Shown: positions 38,200-46,581 of the stretch, in pieces
Layout: the number at the start of each line of letters is the position of its first letter
How positions within the stretch are numbered: the stretch's first letter is position 1
Program-made: the position numbers and the translations under genes
The notes under the pieces: model-generated
What the model saw: the letters and a program-made list of their open reading frames with translations, nothing else
Told to the model about the DNA's origin: nothing
Databases searched by the model: none
Source: Lentzea guizhouensis
GTDB taxonomy: Bacteria; Actinomycetota; Actinomycetes; Mycobacteriales; Pseudonocardiaceae
Assembly (NCBI RefSeq): GCF_001701025.1
Contig: NZ_CP016793.1
Span: 7,874,001-7,938,000 of the forward strand
Reading direction: 5' to 3'
Length of the DNA stretch: 64,000 nucleotides

Positions 38200-39414
38200 G
38201 TGGTCAGGCGATCCACCGGTCCGGTGCCGAAGGCGATGTCTGCGAACCCTCCTGTGTTCGTCCAGGCTCTCGAGGGGATCAGCCGGGCGAGGAGGCCGCT
38301 TTCGGCCAAGGAACGGCGCGACCTGCACGACGCCGGTGCCGACGCCGCAGAACGCGGCATGCCGCTCCGCGAGCTGATCAAGGGGTGTCTCGGGGAGACA
38401 GGCCGAACCTGGGCCACCGTGACCGACATGGGCACCGTTGCGAGCGCTGACGCCTTGAAAGGCATCGGTGATGCGTTGTTCCAGGCAGCGGAGGACGCGG
38501 TCGGTGAGCTGACCAAGGGGTACGAGGAGAACCAGCGCTGGACCGTGCGCCGCGACGAGTCACTGCGTCACGAGTTCATCGACAGCCTGCTCACCGGGCG
38601 GGACCAAGGCCGGCTCGCGGAGCGCGCCGAGCGGTACGGGTTGCAGCTCGGCGGCACGAACGTGGTCGCAGCGGCGTCCGCCTCCCGGCCGTTCCTCGAC
38701 TCGGGCACGACGACCCGCCGTGTCCAGGCCGCCATGAGCCTCCGGTTCAGCTCCCGCCACGTGCTCGTGGCCGCCCGTGAAGGCCTTCTGGTGTGTGTCG
38801 TCCCGCATGACCTGGATGGCGCGCCTGAGGAGTTCGCCCGTCAGGTCGGCGAAGTCGTGGGACGGAGCTCCTCGTGGCGGGTCGGTCTCGGCCAGCCGCA
38901 GCCGGGTCCTGGCGGCGCGGTCCGGTCGTTCGAACAGGCTCGCAACGCCCTCGACCTGGCCGAACGACTCGACTTGGGCGAGCGGCTGGTCAAGGCCGCG
39001 GACCTCCTGGTCTACCAAGTGCTCCAGCGTGACAGCGCCGCACTCGGCGAGCTCGTCACCGCCGTGCTCGAGCCACTCCTCGGAGCGCGCGGAGGAGCTG
39101 GGCGGCTGACGGACACACTGGCCGCCTACTTCGCTTGCGGGCGGGTCACGACGTCCACCGCGCAGGCACTCGGCATCGGCGTGCGCACGGTCACCTACCG
39201 CCTCGACCGCGTCCGTGAGCTGACCGGCTACCGCGCCGACGACCCAGCCCAGGCGTTCACGCTCCAGGTGGCGGTGCTCGGAGCGCGCCTGCTCGGCTGG
39301 CCACGACCCGGACCCGCAGCCGCACCTGTGGTTGCCGGGCACCGGCAGACAGCGGCGGTCCAACCGGCCGGGCGGACGCCTGTCCACGACGCGGAATCGG
39401 ATCGACGATGGTGA
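38200..39414 (+). CDS. PucR/CdaR-type transcriptional regulator
   Basis: A 404-residue protein. The N-terminal ~110 residues are a helical sensor (L-R-E-L-I-K-G-C-L-G-E-T-G-R-T-W). The middle carries a GGDEF-like degenerate domain (S-W-R-V-G-L-G-Q-P-Q-P-G-P-G-G-A-V-R-S-F-E-Q-A-R-N-A). The C-terminus holds the PucR HTH: L-A-A-Y-F-A-C-G-R-V-T-T-S-T-A-Q-A-L-G-I-G-V-R-T-V-T-Y-R-L-D-R-V. GTG 38200 has GGAGGT close by; ATG 38236 is an alternative. It starts the cluster with NfeD and SPFH genes 50 bp downstream and is divergent from the broken STAND gene (283-bp gap). The effector is unknown. Confidence 0.85.
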   Translation: MVRRSTGPVPKAMSANPPVFVQALEGISRARRPLSAKERRDLHDAGADAAERGMPLRELIKGCLGETGRTWATVTDMGTVASADALKGIGDALFQAAEDAVGELTKGYEENQRWTVRRDESLRHEFIDSLLTGRDQGRLAERAERYGLQLGGTNVVAAASASRPFLDSGTTTRRVQAAMSLRFSSRHVLVAAREGLLVCVVPHDLDGAPEEFARQVGEVVGRSSSWRVGLGQPQPGPGGAVRSFEQARNALDLAERLDLGERLVKAADLLVYQVLQRDSAALGELVTAVLEPLLGARGGAGRLTDTLAAYFACGRVTTSTAQALGIGVRTVTYRLDRVRELTGYRADDPAQAFTLQVAVLGARLLGWPRPGPAAAPVVAGHRQTAAVQPAGRTPVHDAESDRRW

Positions 39415-39463
39415 GGAGACGTCATGCGTTTGAGGCGTACCTCCACCTAGGGAGGGTCGCACC

Positions 39464-39895
39464 ATGGATCCCTGGCTCATCTGGCTGATCATCGGTTTGG
39501 CACTGGCCATCGCCGAGATCTTCACGCTCACGGCCGCACTCGGCCTGCTCGGCGCCGCGGCGGTCACCACGGCCGGATCGGCCGCGATCGGCCTGCCGGT
39601 TACCGGTCAGCTCGTGGTGTTCAGCGTCGTGTCCGCCGCAGGCGTGGTGCTCGTGAGGCCCTGGGCGCGCCGGATGATGCTGCAACCGCGGCTGGAACGG
39701 TTCGGCGTGGACGCGTTGGTCGGCGCTTCGGCCTACGTGCTGAGTGAAGTGAACGACCACGAGGGCCTGGTGCGCCTGCGCGGTGAGGACTGGACGGCTC
39801 GCCCGTACGACGAGTCCGTCGTCATCCCGGCCGGGAGCACGGTCGACGTTCTGCACATCGACGGCAGCACCGCCGTCGTCTACCCACGGGAGTGA
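39464..39895 (+). CDS. NfeD-family membrane protein
   Basis: A 143-residue protein with two or three closely spaced N-terminal membrane helices (L-I-W-L-I-I-G-L-A-L-A-I-A-E, A-L-G-L-L-G-A-A-A-V-T-T, L-V-V-F-S-V-V-S-A-A-G-V-V-L-V) and a C-terminal OB-fold domain (L-V-G-A-S-A-Y-V-L, G-L-V-R-L-R-G-E-D-W-T-A-R, I-P-A-G-S-T-V-D-V-L). This is the short NfeD type that partners stomatin-like proteins in membrane microdomains. Its stop is only 3 bp from the SPFH start, a typical partner arrangement. Confidence 0.88.
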   Translation: MDPWLIWLIIGLALAIAEIFTLTAALGLLGAAAVTTAGSAAIGLPVTGQLVVFSVVSAAGVVLVRPWARRMMLQPRLERFGVDALVGASAYVLSEVNDHEGLVRLRGEDWTARPYDESVVIPAGSTVDVLHIDGSTAVVYPRE

Positions 39896-39898
39896 GCC

Positions 39899-40933
39899 AT
39901 GTCCACACTGCTCGTCGCCGGACTCGTGCTCGCGATCTTCGCGGCGTTCACCGTCCTGCGCGCCGTGCGCATCGTGCCGCAGGCCCGAGCGCGCAACGTC
40001 GAACGCCTGGGCCGCTACCAGCGCACCCTCAAACCCGGCCTCAACTTCGTGATCCCCTACATCGACCGCGTCTACCCGCCCATCGACCTGCGCGAGCAGG
40101 TGGTCTCGTTCCAGCCGCAACCGGTGATCACCGAGGACAACCTGGTCGTGCAGATCGACACGGTGCTGTACTTCCAGGTCACCGACCCCCGCGCCGCCGC
40201 CTACGAGATCGCCAGCTTCCTGCAGGCGGTCGAACAGCTCACCGTCACCACCCTGCGCAACGTCGTCGGGTCCATGGACCTGGAGAAGACCCTCACCTCA
40301 CGCGACACGATCAACAACCAGCTGCGCGGCGTGCTCGACGACGCGACCGGCAAGTGGGGCCTGCGGGTCAACCGCGTGGAGATCAAGGCCATCGACCCGC
40401 CGCAGAGCATCAAGGAGGCGATGGAGAAGCAGATGCGGGCCGAACGCGACAAGCGCGCCGCGATCCTGAACGCCGAAGGACAGCGGCAGTCTCAGATCCT
40501 CACCGCCGAGGGTGACAAGCAGGCCGCCGTGTTGCGCGCCGAAGGACACCGGGCCGCCACCATCCTCGAGGCGGAGGGCCAGTCCCGCGCCATCGACCAG
40601 GTCTTCCAGTCGGTGCACCGCAACGATCCCGACCCCAAGCTCCTCGCCTACCAGTACCTGCAGATGCTGCCCAAGCTCGCGGAGGGTCCAGGTAACACGT
40701 TCTGGGTGATTCCGAGCGAGGTCACCACCGCACTGCAGGACGTCTCCAAGGCGTTCTCCACAGCGCTGCCGCGATCGGCCGCCACCGGGCACGACAGTTC
40801 CGTAGAGGCCGCGGCCGCCCAGGCCGAGAAGGACGTCGCCCAGGCGAGCGAGGCGGCCGCTGAAGCGGTCTCGGACGCCGCGGACGCCGCCGTGCCCGTC
40901 AACGGGCTGCGACCGGAACCAGCGGGTCGCTGA
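39899..40933 (+). CDS. SPFH/band 7 (stomatin-like) protein
   Basis: A 344-residue protein: one N-terminal membrane segment (L-L-V-A-G-L-V-L-A-I-F-A-A-F), then the SPFH domain (A-R-N-V-E-R-L-G-R-Y-Q-R-T-L-K-P-G-L-N-F-V-I-P-Y, D-L-R-E-Q-V-V, T-L-R-N-V-V-G-S-M-D-L-E), a coiled coil (A-E-R-D-K-R-A-A-I-L-N-A-E-G-Q-R-Q-S) and an Ala/Glu-rich C-terminal tail. Stomatin-like proteins form ring-shaped membrane scaffolds and control protease or channel partners. With NfeD upstream it forms the standard NfeD-stomatin pair, here led by a PucR regulator. Confidence 0.9.
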   Translation: MSTLLVAGLVLAIFAAFTVLRAVRIVPQARARNVERLGRYQRTLKPGLNFVIPYIDRVYPPIDLREQVVSFQPQPVITEDNLVVQIDTVLYFQVTDPRAAAYEIASFLQAVEQLTVTTLRNVVGSMDLEKTLTSRDTINNQLRGVLDDATGKWGLRVNRVEIKAIDPPQSIKEAMEKQMRAERDKRAAILNAEGQRQSQILTAEGDKQAAVLRAEGHRAATILEAEGQSRAIDQVFQSVHRNDPDPKLLAYQYLQMLPKLAEGPGNTFWVIPSEVTTALQDVSKAFSTALPRSAATGHDSSVEAAAAQAEKDVAQASEAAAEAVSDAADAAVPVNGLRPEPAGR

Positions 40934-41026
40934 AGGGACGCGGATGCTCGGAGCACGCCAAGCACGGGCTCAAACAGATCGCCCCGGAGAAGCAAGGAAA
41001 CTGCAGCGAAAACCAGGCCTGTCACG

Positions 41027-41067
41027 ACGAGGGACGGGTTCCCGTCAGCGGAGAACCCGTCCCTCGT
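41027..41067. terminator. Hairpin between SPFH and S1 protease genes (bidirectional)
   Basis: ACGAGGGACGGGTT (41027-41040) pairs perfectly with AACCCGTCCCTCGT (41054-41067); 13-nt loop. It lies between the ends of two convergent genes. Confidence 0.82.
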
Positions 41068-41073
41068 AGGCGA

Positions 41074-42204
41074 TCACGGGATGTCGACTCCGAAGTCACG
41101 CGCGGCTGTGGCGAAGTCCTGGAACGCCATACGCGGCCCAGCAGCGCGGGTGACCGTGCCGTTGGCGTGCACGCCGCCGGAAACGCGCGAGTACACCGAG
41201 CCGCCGCTGTCACCACCCCTGGCGCCGGGCTGGCCCTGCTGCTGCTCGACCTCGACGAGGTCCTCCCTGTCCTGCCAGAAGAACAGCACCTTCAGATCGC
41301 ACACCGGACCGCCGGTCTGCTCCGCACTGGTCACCCCGCTCTGGCACAGGTGCTGACCGACGAAGACATGCCCCCAGCCGACGACGTGTTCGGTGGTGTT
41401 GCTGTCCCGTCCACCCACGTACATGCGATCGCGGACCTGACTGGCCGGCACCAGTCCGATGTCGTGGTCGTCATGGCCGTGGCTGGTGTTGCCGATGAAC
41501 TCACCTCGTCCGTCGGCGATCCGATGGCCGATCTGGCCGCAGTGTTCGGCGGTCAGGACGAACTGCCTGCCAGCCGCGTTGCGAACACCGAACCCCGATG
41601 TGCAGAGGGTGCTCGCGGTCTGGTTCCAGGTGCGGGCACCGCCGCTCCACGGCGGACTGTCGTCCTGTCGCGATACCGGCACGAGTTGTTCTTCGTACCG
41701 CACCGAGACGGGAACACCCGCGATGTCTGAAACCTCGGCAGAGCTTGTTCGCGTGGTTGCCAGGTCGGTGGACACGACCAGACCGCTGCCGTCGCCGGTG
41801 CTCTTGATGACCGCGGTGGACTCGCCGCGCTGCCCCAGCCAGGTCCGCAACCGCGTAGTGGCGTCGTCGAGCTCGGCCTCGCTGTGCGCGGCTGGCCGGA
41901 TGTGGACCGGAGCGTGCCGGGTGGCCTGTTGTACCGCCGCAGTCGCCGCGTGGGGAGCGGCTCCCTTCCACCACAGGTTGACCGCGGTGTCGGTCAACGT
42001 GATCCCGGCATAACCGGGCAGGGCGGGAGTGGCGGCGTACAGGACCTCGGCTGCTTCGACCGCAGGCCGCTGGGCCAGCGACCGTTGCTCGCCGGCGGTC
42101 AACGCCCTGGCTGCGGTGCCTTGAGCCGCAGGGCTGACGGCCAGCACGGTGAATGCGATGGTCGTCAAAGCAAGGATTCTTTTGTGGAAAGTAGTCGGAT
42201 GCAC
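41074..42204 (-). CDS. Secreted S1-family (streptogrisin/alpha-lytic-like) serine peptidase
   Basis: A 376-residue pre-pro-protein. GTG 42204 follows GAGGAG by 5 bp. A signal peptide (residues 1-33) and a long propeptide (to ~170) precede the chymotrypsin-fold domain: His221 in L-T-A-E-H-C, Asp248 in D-H-D-I-G-L-V, Ser333 in R-G-G-D-S-G-G-S-V. Cys201/Cys222 and Cys287/Cys302 probably form disulfides. An insertion of ~20 residues (W-Q-D-R-E-D-L-V-E-V-E) before the Ser motif is unlike the smallest streptogrisins. A GAGAGCGCTCTC-type site lies ~190 bp upstream. Confidence 0.88.
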   Translation of the reverse strand: MHPTTFHKRILALTTIAFTVLAVSPAAQGTAARALTAGEQRSLAQRPAVEAAEVLYAATPALPGYAGITLTDTAVNLWWKGAAPHAATAAVQQATRHAPVHIRPAAHSEAELDDATTRLRTWLGQRGESTAVIKSTGDGSGLVVSTDLATTRTSSAEVSDIAGVPVSVRYEEQLVPVSRQDDSPPWSGGARTWNQTASTLCTSGFGVRNAAGRQFVLTAEHCGQIGHRIADGRGEFIGNTSHGHDDHDIGLVPASQVRDRMYVGGRDSNTTEHVVGWGHVFVGQHLCQSGVTSAEQTGGPVCDLKVLFFWQDREDLVEVEQQQGQPGARGGDSGGSVYSRVSGGVHANGTVTRAAGPRMAFQDFATAARDFGVDIP

Positions 42205-42394
42205 GTTCGCTCCTCATGGCAGGGAAGAATCGAATCGCGTCGAGGACGTCCTGTTGTCGTTCAGGATCTCGTTGATCAGCCGGAACCAGGTGCTGCGGGC
42301 GTCGGCACCGGCGCGTTCTTGGCAGAGTCGATCGCATGCTCTCCTCCTCGTCCGTGCAGGATCGCCACCGGCACCGTTGCCGAGGCGACGAACA

Positions 42395-42408
42395 TGAGAG
42401 CGCTCTCA
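42395..42408. promoter_or_regulatory. LacI-type operator (TGAGAGCGCTCTCA)
   Basis: A perfect 14-bp palindrome, one of six sites with the GAGAGCGCTCTC or near-identical core in this window. It lies in the divergent region between the S1 protease (42204, minus) and the GH127 gene (42814, plus), nearer to the protease. The rest of 42205-42753 holds no gene I can support. Confidence 0.7.
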
Positions 42409-42753
42409 AATTGCATCAGGCGACTCGGACCGGTCAACCGATGACACAACTCGTGTCTTGTCCAACACGCCCCTTCGGCTGATCGCACCCGCCGTGGCAG
42501 CCACCACGACTACACGGCTTTGGTCCGTGCGCGCCCATGCAGAACGTGTACGGCGACGACGCAGGCAACTGCATTGCGACATCGATGACATCGTGGTTAC
42601 GGTGGCGCCAGCCGCGACAGCGCGAGGCGTGCGTTCGCCGGCTCTGCCCGCAAGGGGATGGCGGGCAGAGCGGGCGAGCTGAGTTCCGGTCTCCCTCGCC
42701 GAGTGCTCGCTCCCCTGTTCCTGCCACGACCGAGGAAGACTTCGAAGACCGAA

Positions 42754-42767
42754 TTACAACGTTGTAA
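42754..42767. promoter_or_regulatory. LacI-type operator (TTACAACGTTGTAA)
   Basis: A perfect 14-bp palindrome with a central CG, the form bound by LacI/GalR proteins, 46 bp upstream of the GH127 start. It differs from the GAGAGCGCTCTC sites, so a different LacI-family repressor, not encoded next to it, is the likely binder. Confidence 0.72.
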
Positions 42768-42813
42768 ACGTGGCAGAGTGCTCCGCCGTCGACGACGACG
42801 CACGAGGAGAGTC

Positions 42814-45624
42814 ATGTCGATCCAGCGCAGAACGATCTTGGTGGCGGGACTTGCCGCGACCGCAACCCCCTTGCTCGGCAGCGCGTCCAATGCGGCTGGA
42901 GGACCGCTGTACGGCTCCTACCGTGCTCCTTTCCGCAAAGCGGCCTACCTGCGACTGCCGCCAGGCGCGGTGACCGCTCGAGGGTGGCTGGCCACCGAAC
43001 TGGACAAGCAGCTCAACGGCCTGAACGGCCGGCTCGAGCAGATTTCGCACTTCCTGCGCTTCGACCGCTCGGGATGGGTGCACCCGGACAACGGCGGCTG
43101 GGAGGAGTTGCCGTACTGGCTGCGAGGATTCGGTGATCTCGGTTATGTCACCGGCGATGCGCGGGTGCTCGACGACACCGCGCGGTGGGTCGGAGGTGTA
43201 CTGGCCACACAGGCCGCCGACGGCTTCTTCGGGCCCCGCGGTCTGCGGTCATCGCTCAACGGGCATGCCGACTTCTGGCCGCACATGCCGATGCTGCACG
43301 CACTGCGCTCGTGGGCCGAGTACCACCGGGACAGCCGAGTCGACCAGGCGTTGACGAGGTTCTTCGCGTTCATGAGCCGTCAGCCGGACGCGGTGTTCAC
43401 CGACGGCTGGGGCCTGACGCGCTGGGGTGACACGTTGGACGTGATCGCGTGGCTGCACAACCGGACCGGCGATCCGCTGCTGGTGGACCTGACGCACCGC
43501 ATCCACCGGCTGTCCGCGGACTGGTCGGGCCCCCTGCCCACGCTGCACAACGTCAACATCGCTCAGGGTTTCCGCGAACCCGCACAGTACTGGCTGCTGT
43601 CGGGAGACGACGCTCACCGCAACGCGACTTATCGCGTCTACGACACCGTCATGCGCACCTACGGCCAGTTCCCGGGCGGCGGTTTCGCCGGTGACGAGAA
43701 CGCGCGGCCCGGATTCGGCGACCCACGCCAAGGCTTCGAGACGTGCGGCATCGTCGAGTTCATGGGGAGCCACGAGCTCCTCGGGCGCATCACCGGCGAC
43801 CCGGTCTGGGCCGACCGCACCGAGGAGCTGGCGTTCAACCTCCTGCCCGCGGCCCTCGACCCGGCCGGGAAGGTGAGCCACTACGTCACAAGCGCCAACA
43901 GCGTGCGCCTGGACAACGATGTCAAACGTCGGAGGCAGTTCCAGAACGGCTTTCCGATGCTCGCCTACAAGCCGGGCATCGACGAGTACCGCTGCTGTCC
44001 GCACAACTACGGCCAGGGCTGGCCGTACTTCGTGGAGGAGATGTGGTGGGCCACCGACGACGGTGGCCTGGTGGCAGCGCATCACGGCCCGTGCCGGGTG
44101 ACGGCAGAGGTAGCGGGTGGTCAGCCGGTCACGATCACCGAGGAGACCACCTACCCGTTCGGAGATGTCATCACCTTCCGGCTGGAGACCGCTCGGCCGG
44201 TGACCTTCCCCCTGGTCCTGCGAATCCCGGGCTGGTGCCACACGGCGTCGGCCACCGTGAACGGCCAACCGGCACCTGTGTCGGCCGGCTTCTCCACGAT
44301 TCGCCGGCAGTGGTCCTCCGGTGACGTCATCGTCCTGCGCCTGCCGATGTCACCTGTTCTGCGGACGTGGCAGGACAACCACAACGCGGTCTCAGTCGAG
44401 CGCGGCCCGCTCACCTTCTCGTTGCGCATCGACGAGCGGTGGAACCGGTACGGGGGCACGGTCGACTGGCCCGAGTGGGAGGTGACAGCCGCCTCGGCGT
44501 GGAACGTCGCACTCGACTCCGACCCGCAGCTGACCGCCGTCAGCGGCGGCGGCAACCCGTCGGACCCGTTCGCACCGGGCAACAGCCCTGTCCGGATCAC
44601 GGCGCGGGTGCGCGAGGTGCCTGACTGGAGTGCCGACGGCGAACACGTGGTGGGCACGCTCAGCGACAGTCCCGTCCAGGTCTCGTCGGTTGCGCGGCAA
44701 GCGACACTGATCCCTTCAGGTGCGGCAAGGCTTCGCATCACCACCTTCCCGCGCAGCGGTGGCTCGCGCGGCTGGGGCACCCCCGGCGTGCTGATCCGGC
44801 TGCAGAACCTCAACAGCGGCAAAGTGCTGGCCGTGGACGGGATGTCGACCGCGAACTCGGCGAGAGCGGTGCAGTTCGCCGACACCGGAACCGCGGACCA
44901 CCTGTGGCGACTGGTCGACCTGGGCAACGGCCGGGTCAAGCTGCGCAACGAACATTCCGGCAAGGTGCTCGGCGTCGACCAGATGTCCACCGCCGACTCC
45001 GCACAGGTCGTGCAGTTCGACGACAACGGCACCGCTGACCACCGGTGGGAGCTCCTGGACAACGGTGACGGCTGGTTCCGGTTGCGCAACGAGCACTCCG
45101 GCAAGGTGCTCGGCGTCGACCAGATGTCCACCGCGGACTCCGCACGAGTGGTGCAGTTCGCCGACAACGGGACCCGCGACCACCTCTGGCGGGCGATACC
45201 GGACGGGATCGTGAAGATCCAGAACCTCAACTCGACCAAGGTTCTGGGCGTCGACCGCATGTCCGCCGCCGACTCCGCCCGCGTCGTCCAGTTCGCCGAC
45301 AACGGCACCCGGGACCACCTCTGGCAGTTCCTGCCCGACGCTGACGGCTGCTTCCGCATCCGCAACCTCAACTCCGGCAAGGTGCTCGGCGTCGACTTGA
45401 TGTCCACTGCGGACTCCGCTCCCGTGGTCCAGTTCGCCGACAACGGAAGCGCGGACCACCTCTGGCGCCTGCGGATCGACACGGACACCGTGTGGCGTGT
45501 GCAGAACAAGCACTCCGGGAAGGTGTTGGCCGTGGACGGCATGTCCTACCAGGACTCCGCACAGGTCGTGCAGTTCAGCGACACCCGCACTCCCGATCAC
45601 ATGTGGCGTCTGCTTCCGGGCTGA
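42814..45624 (+). CDS. Exported GH127 (beta-L-arabinofuranosidase-type) enzyme with six C-terminal lectin-like repeats
   Basis: A 936-residue protein from ATG 42814 (GAGGAGA ribosome site). The N-terminus R-R-T-I-L-V-A-G-L-A-A looks like a Tat signal with one substitution. Residues ~35-640 match the GH127/DUF1680 alpha-barrel plus beta-sandwich family. The zinc/nucleophile residues of characterised members are present: E309 and C311 in F-E-T-C-G-I-V-E-F, C394-C395 in E-Y-R-C-C-P-H-N-Y-G-Q. These enzymes remove beta-L-arabinofuranose from plant glycoproteins and arabinans by a cysteine nucleophile. Residues 662-936 are six ricin-B/RICIN_2-like repeats, probably a sugar-binding tail. Operator TTACAACGTTGTAA lies just upstream. 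Confidence 0.88.
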   Translation: MSIQRRTILVAGLAATATPLLGSASNAAGGPLYGSYRAPFRKAAYLRLPPGAVTARGWLATELDKQLNGLNGRLEQISHFLRFDRSGWVHPDNGGWEELPYWLRGFGDLGYVTGDARVLDDTARWVGGVLATQAADGFFGPRGLRSSLNGHADFWPHMPMLHALRSWAEYHRDSRVDQALTRFFAFMSRQPDAVFTDGWGLTRWGDTLDVIAWLHNRTGDPLLVDLTHRIHRLSADWSGPLPTLHNVNIAQGFREPAQYWLLSGDDAHRNATYRVYDTVMRTYGQFPGGGFAGDENARPGFGDPRQGFETCGIVEFMGSHELLGRITGDPVWADRTEELAFNLLPAALDPAGKVSHYVTSANSVRLDNDVKRRRQFQNGFPMLAYKPGIDEYRCCPHNYGQGWPYFVEEMWWATDDGGLVAAHHGPCRVTAEVAGGQPVTITEETTYPFGDVITFRLETARPVTFPLVLRIPGWCHTASATVNGQPAPVSAGFSTIRRQWSSGDVIVLRLPMSPVLRTWQDNHNAVSVERGPLTFSLRIDERWNRYGGTVDWPEWEVTAASAWNVALDSDPQLTAVSGGGNPSDPFAPGNSPVRITARVREVPDWSADGEHVVGTLSDSPVQVSSVARQATLIPSGAARLRITTFPRSGGSRGWGTPGVLIRLQNLNSGKVLAVDGMSTANSARAVQFADTGTADHLWRLVDLGNGRVKLRNEHSGKVLGVDQMSTADSAQVVQFDDNGTADHRWELLDNGDGWFRLRNEHSGKVLGVDQMSTADSARVVQFADNGTRDHLWRAIPDGIVKIQNLNSTKVLGVDRMSAADSARVVQFADNGTRDHLWQFLPDADGCFRIRNLNSGKVLGVDLMSTADSAPVVQFADNGSADHLWRLRIDTDTVWRVQNKHSGKVLAVDGMSYQDSAQVVQFSDTRTPDHMWRLLPG
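44797..45621 (+). repeat. Six tandem ~46-codon repeats within the GH127 gene
   Basis: Each repeat encodes N-x-x-S-x-K-V-L-x-V-D-x-M-S, then D/N-S-A-x-x-V-Q-F-x-D, then D-H-x-W-x, with a spacer of 8-12 residues ending in G. Repeats 2 and 3 are nearly identical. Two sets of three would make two beta-trefoils, as in ricin-type lectins. The near-identity points to recent duplication or ongoing homogenisation. Confidence 0.85.
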
Positions 45625-45657
45625 GCCACCTCGCCGGGCTTCCCCATCCGCGCCTGG

Positions 45658-45700
45658 CGGCGGTCCAGTCCTGTCCCTGCTCGACAGGTCCCGACCGCCG
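45658..45700 (+). terminator. Possible terminator after the GH127 gene
   Basis: CGGCGGTC (45658-45665) pairs with GACCGCCG (45693-45700), with a nested CCTGTC/GACAGG stem. Weaker than the other hairpins here. Confidence 0.45.
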
Positions 45701-45773
45701 GTGAGGGCCGACTCCTGGTCCGCGTTGCACCGGCACGCCTCGACACAGGAGTCGGCCACCTCCGCCGTGCCCG

Positions 45774-46190
45774 TCAGCCGCCGGTGATCGAGCGGTCGGC
45801 GACCACGACGGGTGTGTTGCCGATCGGCACACCGGTGATGGTGAGGGAGCTGCCGTGCCGGGACACGGCGCTCGGCGGGATGCGGTGGACGGTGCCGGTG
45901 GTGAGGTCGACCAGGCGGGGGTTGCTCATCGTCGCGTTGCGGAAGGTCACCGTGACGGACTTGGTGGCCCTGTTCTCGTCCGGCACGCGGTCGAGCCGAG
46001 TGGCGATGTCGATCTCCTTGCCCGTGTTGTCGTAACGGGGTTGCTGCGCGGGGTCGCCGCCGAACCACAGTGCGACCGCCTGCTGGCCGGAGCCGTTCTT
46101 CCCGAACGCCCGCGCGGTGACGGTCCGGTCGCCGTTGCCCGAGGTGGTGAAGTCGAAGCCCTGATCCTCCAGGGGATTCGTCGCGGCCAC
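45774..46190 (-). pseudogene. C-terminal fragment of a secreted glycosidase-like protein
   Basis: About 139 codons of beta-rich sequence: A-V-A-L-W-F-G-G-D, V-T-V-T-F-R-N-A-T-M-S-N-P-R-L-V-D-L-T-T-G-T-V and G-V-P-I-G-N-T-P-V-V-V-A-D-R-S. This is the type of C-terminal all-beta domain found at the end of extracellular glycosidases (D-x-x-T-G-x-V, then P-V-x-V-x-D-R-S before the stop). Nothing upstream in this frame belongs to a catalytic domain, so the 5' part has been lost. Beyond its break point a histidine-kinase fragment follows. Confidence 0.5.
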
Positions 46191-46307
46191 CTCAGACCTG
46201 AAGGCGACCTGCACGAAGCGGTCGTACTACGGCGTGCAGAACGTGGCCGCCCTGTTCGACGGCACCTTGCGCCCGGTGACGCGGCTGGAGGCTTCCGACG
46301 ACATCAC

Positions 46308-46440
46308 CGGGAAGTCGCCGGTAGCCGTTGAGGTGTGGGCGACTTCGAGGCTGATCGACATCGTTGCCAGCGGACTGCGCAGTTCGTGGGCGGCGTCCGC
46401 GGTGAACCGGACGAGACGTCGTTGTGCGTTGTCGAGCCGC
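46308..46440 (-). pseudogene. Fragment of a sensor histidine kinase (HisKA region)
   Basis: A ~43-codon stretch reads L-D-N-A-Q-R-R-L-V-R-F-T-A-D-A-A-H-E-L-R-S-P-L-A-T-M, the dimerisation/phospho-acceptor H-box of class I histidine kinases (F-x-A-D-A-S-H-E-L-R-x-P-L). No HATPase domain or membrane part is present. Between this piece and the glycosidase fragment, 46215-46300, the plus strand reads Y-Y-G-V-Q-N-V-A-A-L-F-D-G-T, perhaps a third gene remnant in the opposite direction. Confidence 0.55.
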
Positions 46441-46581
46441 CTTCGCCGCCTCGACCGCGGCCGTGTGCTGCGGGACGCGGTCTGATTGCCCTGCTCACAA
46501 CGCACGCACCGCGGCAGCGTCATTCCCTGACGGGCCGGTGTCACCCGTGGAGATGGCGGGCGACACCGGCCGGTCGTGCCG

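Noticed and set aside
44797..45621. Tandem repeats as a CRISPR array
   Set aside because: The repeats are in one reading frame, ~140 bp each, and encode a lectin-like motif; no spacers of uniform unique sequence.
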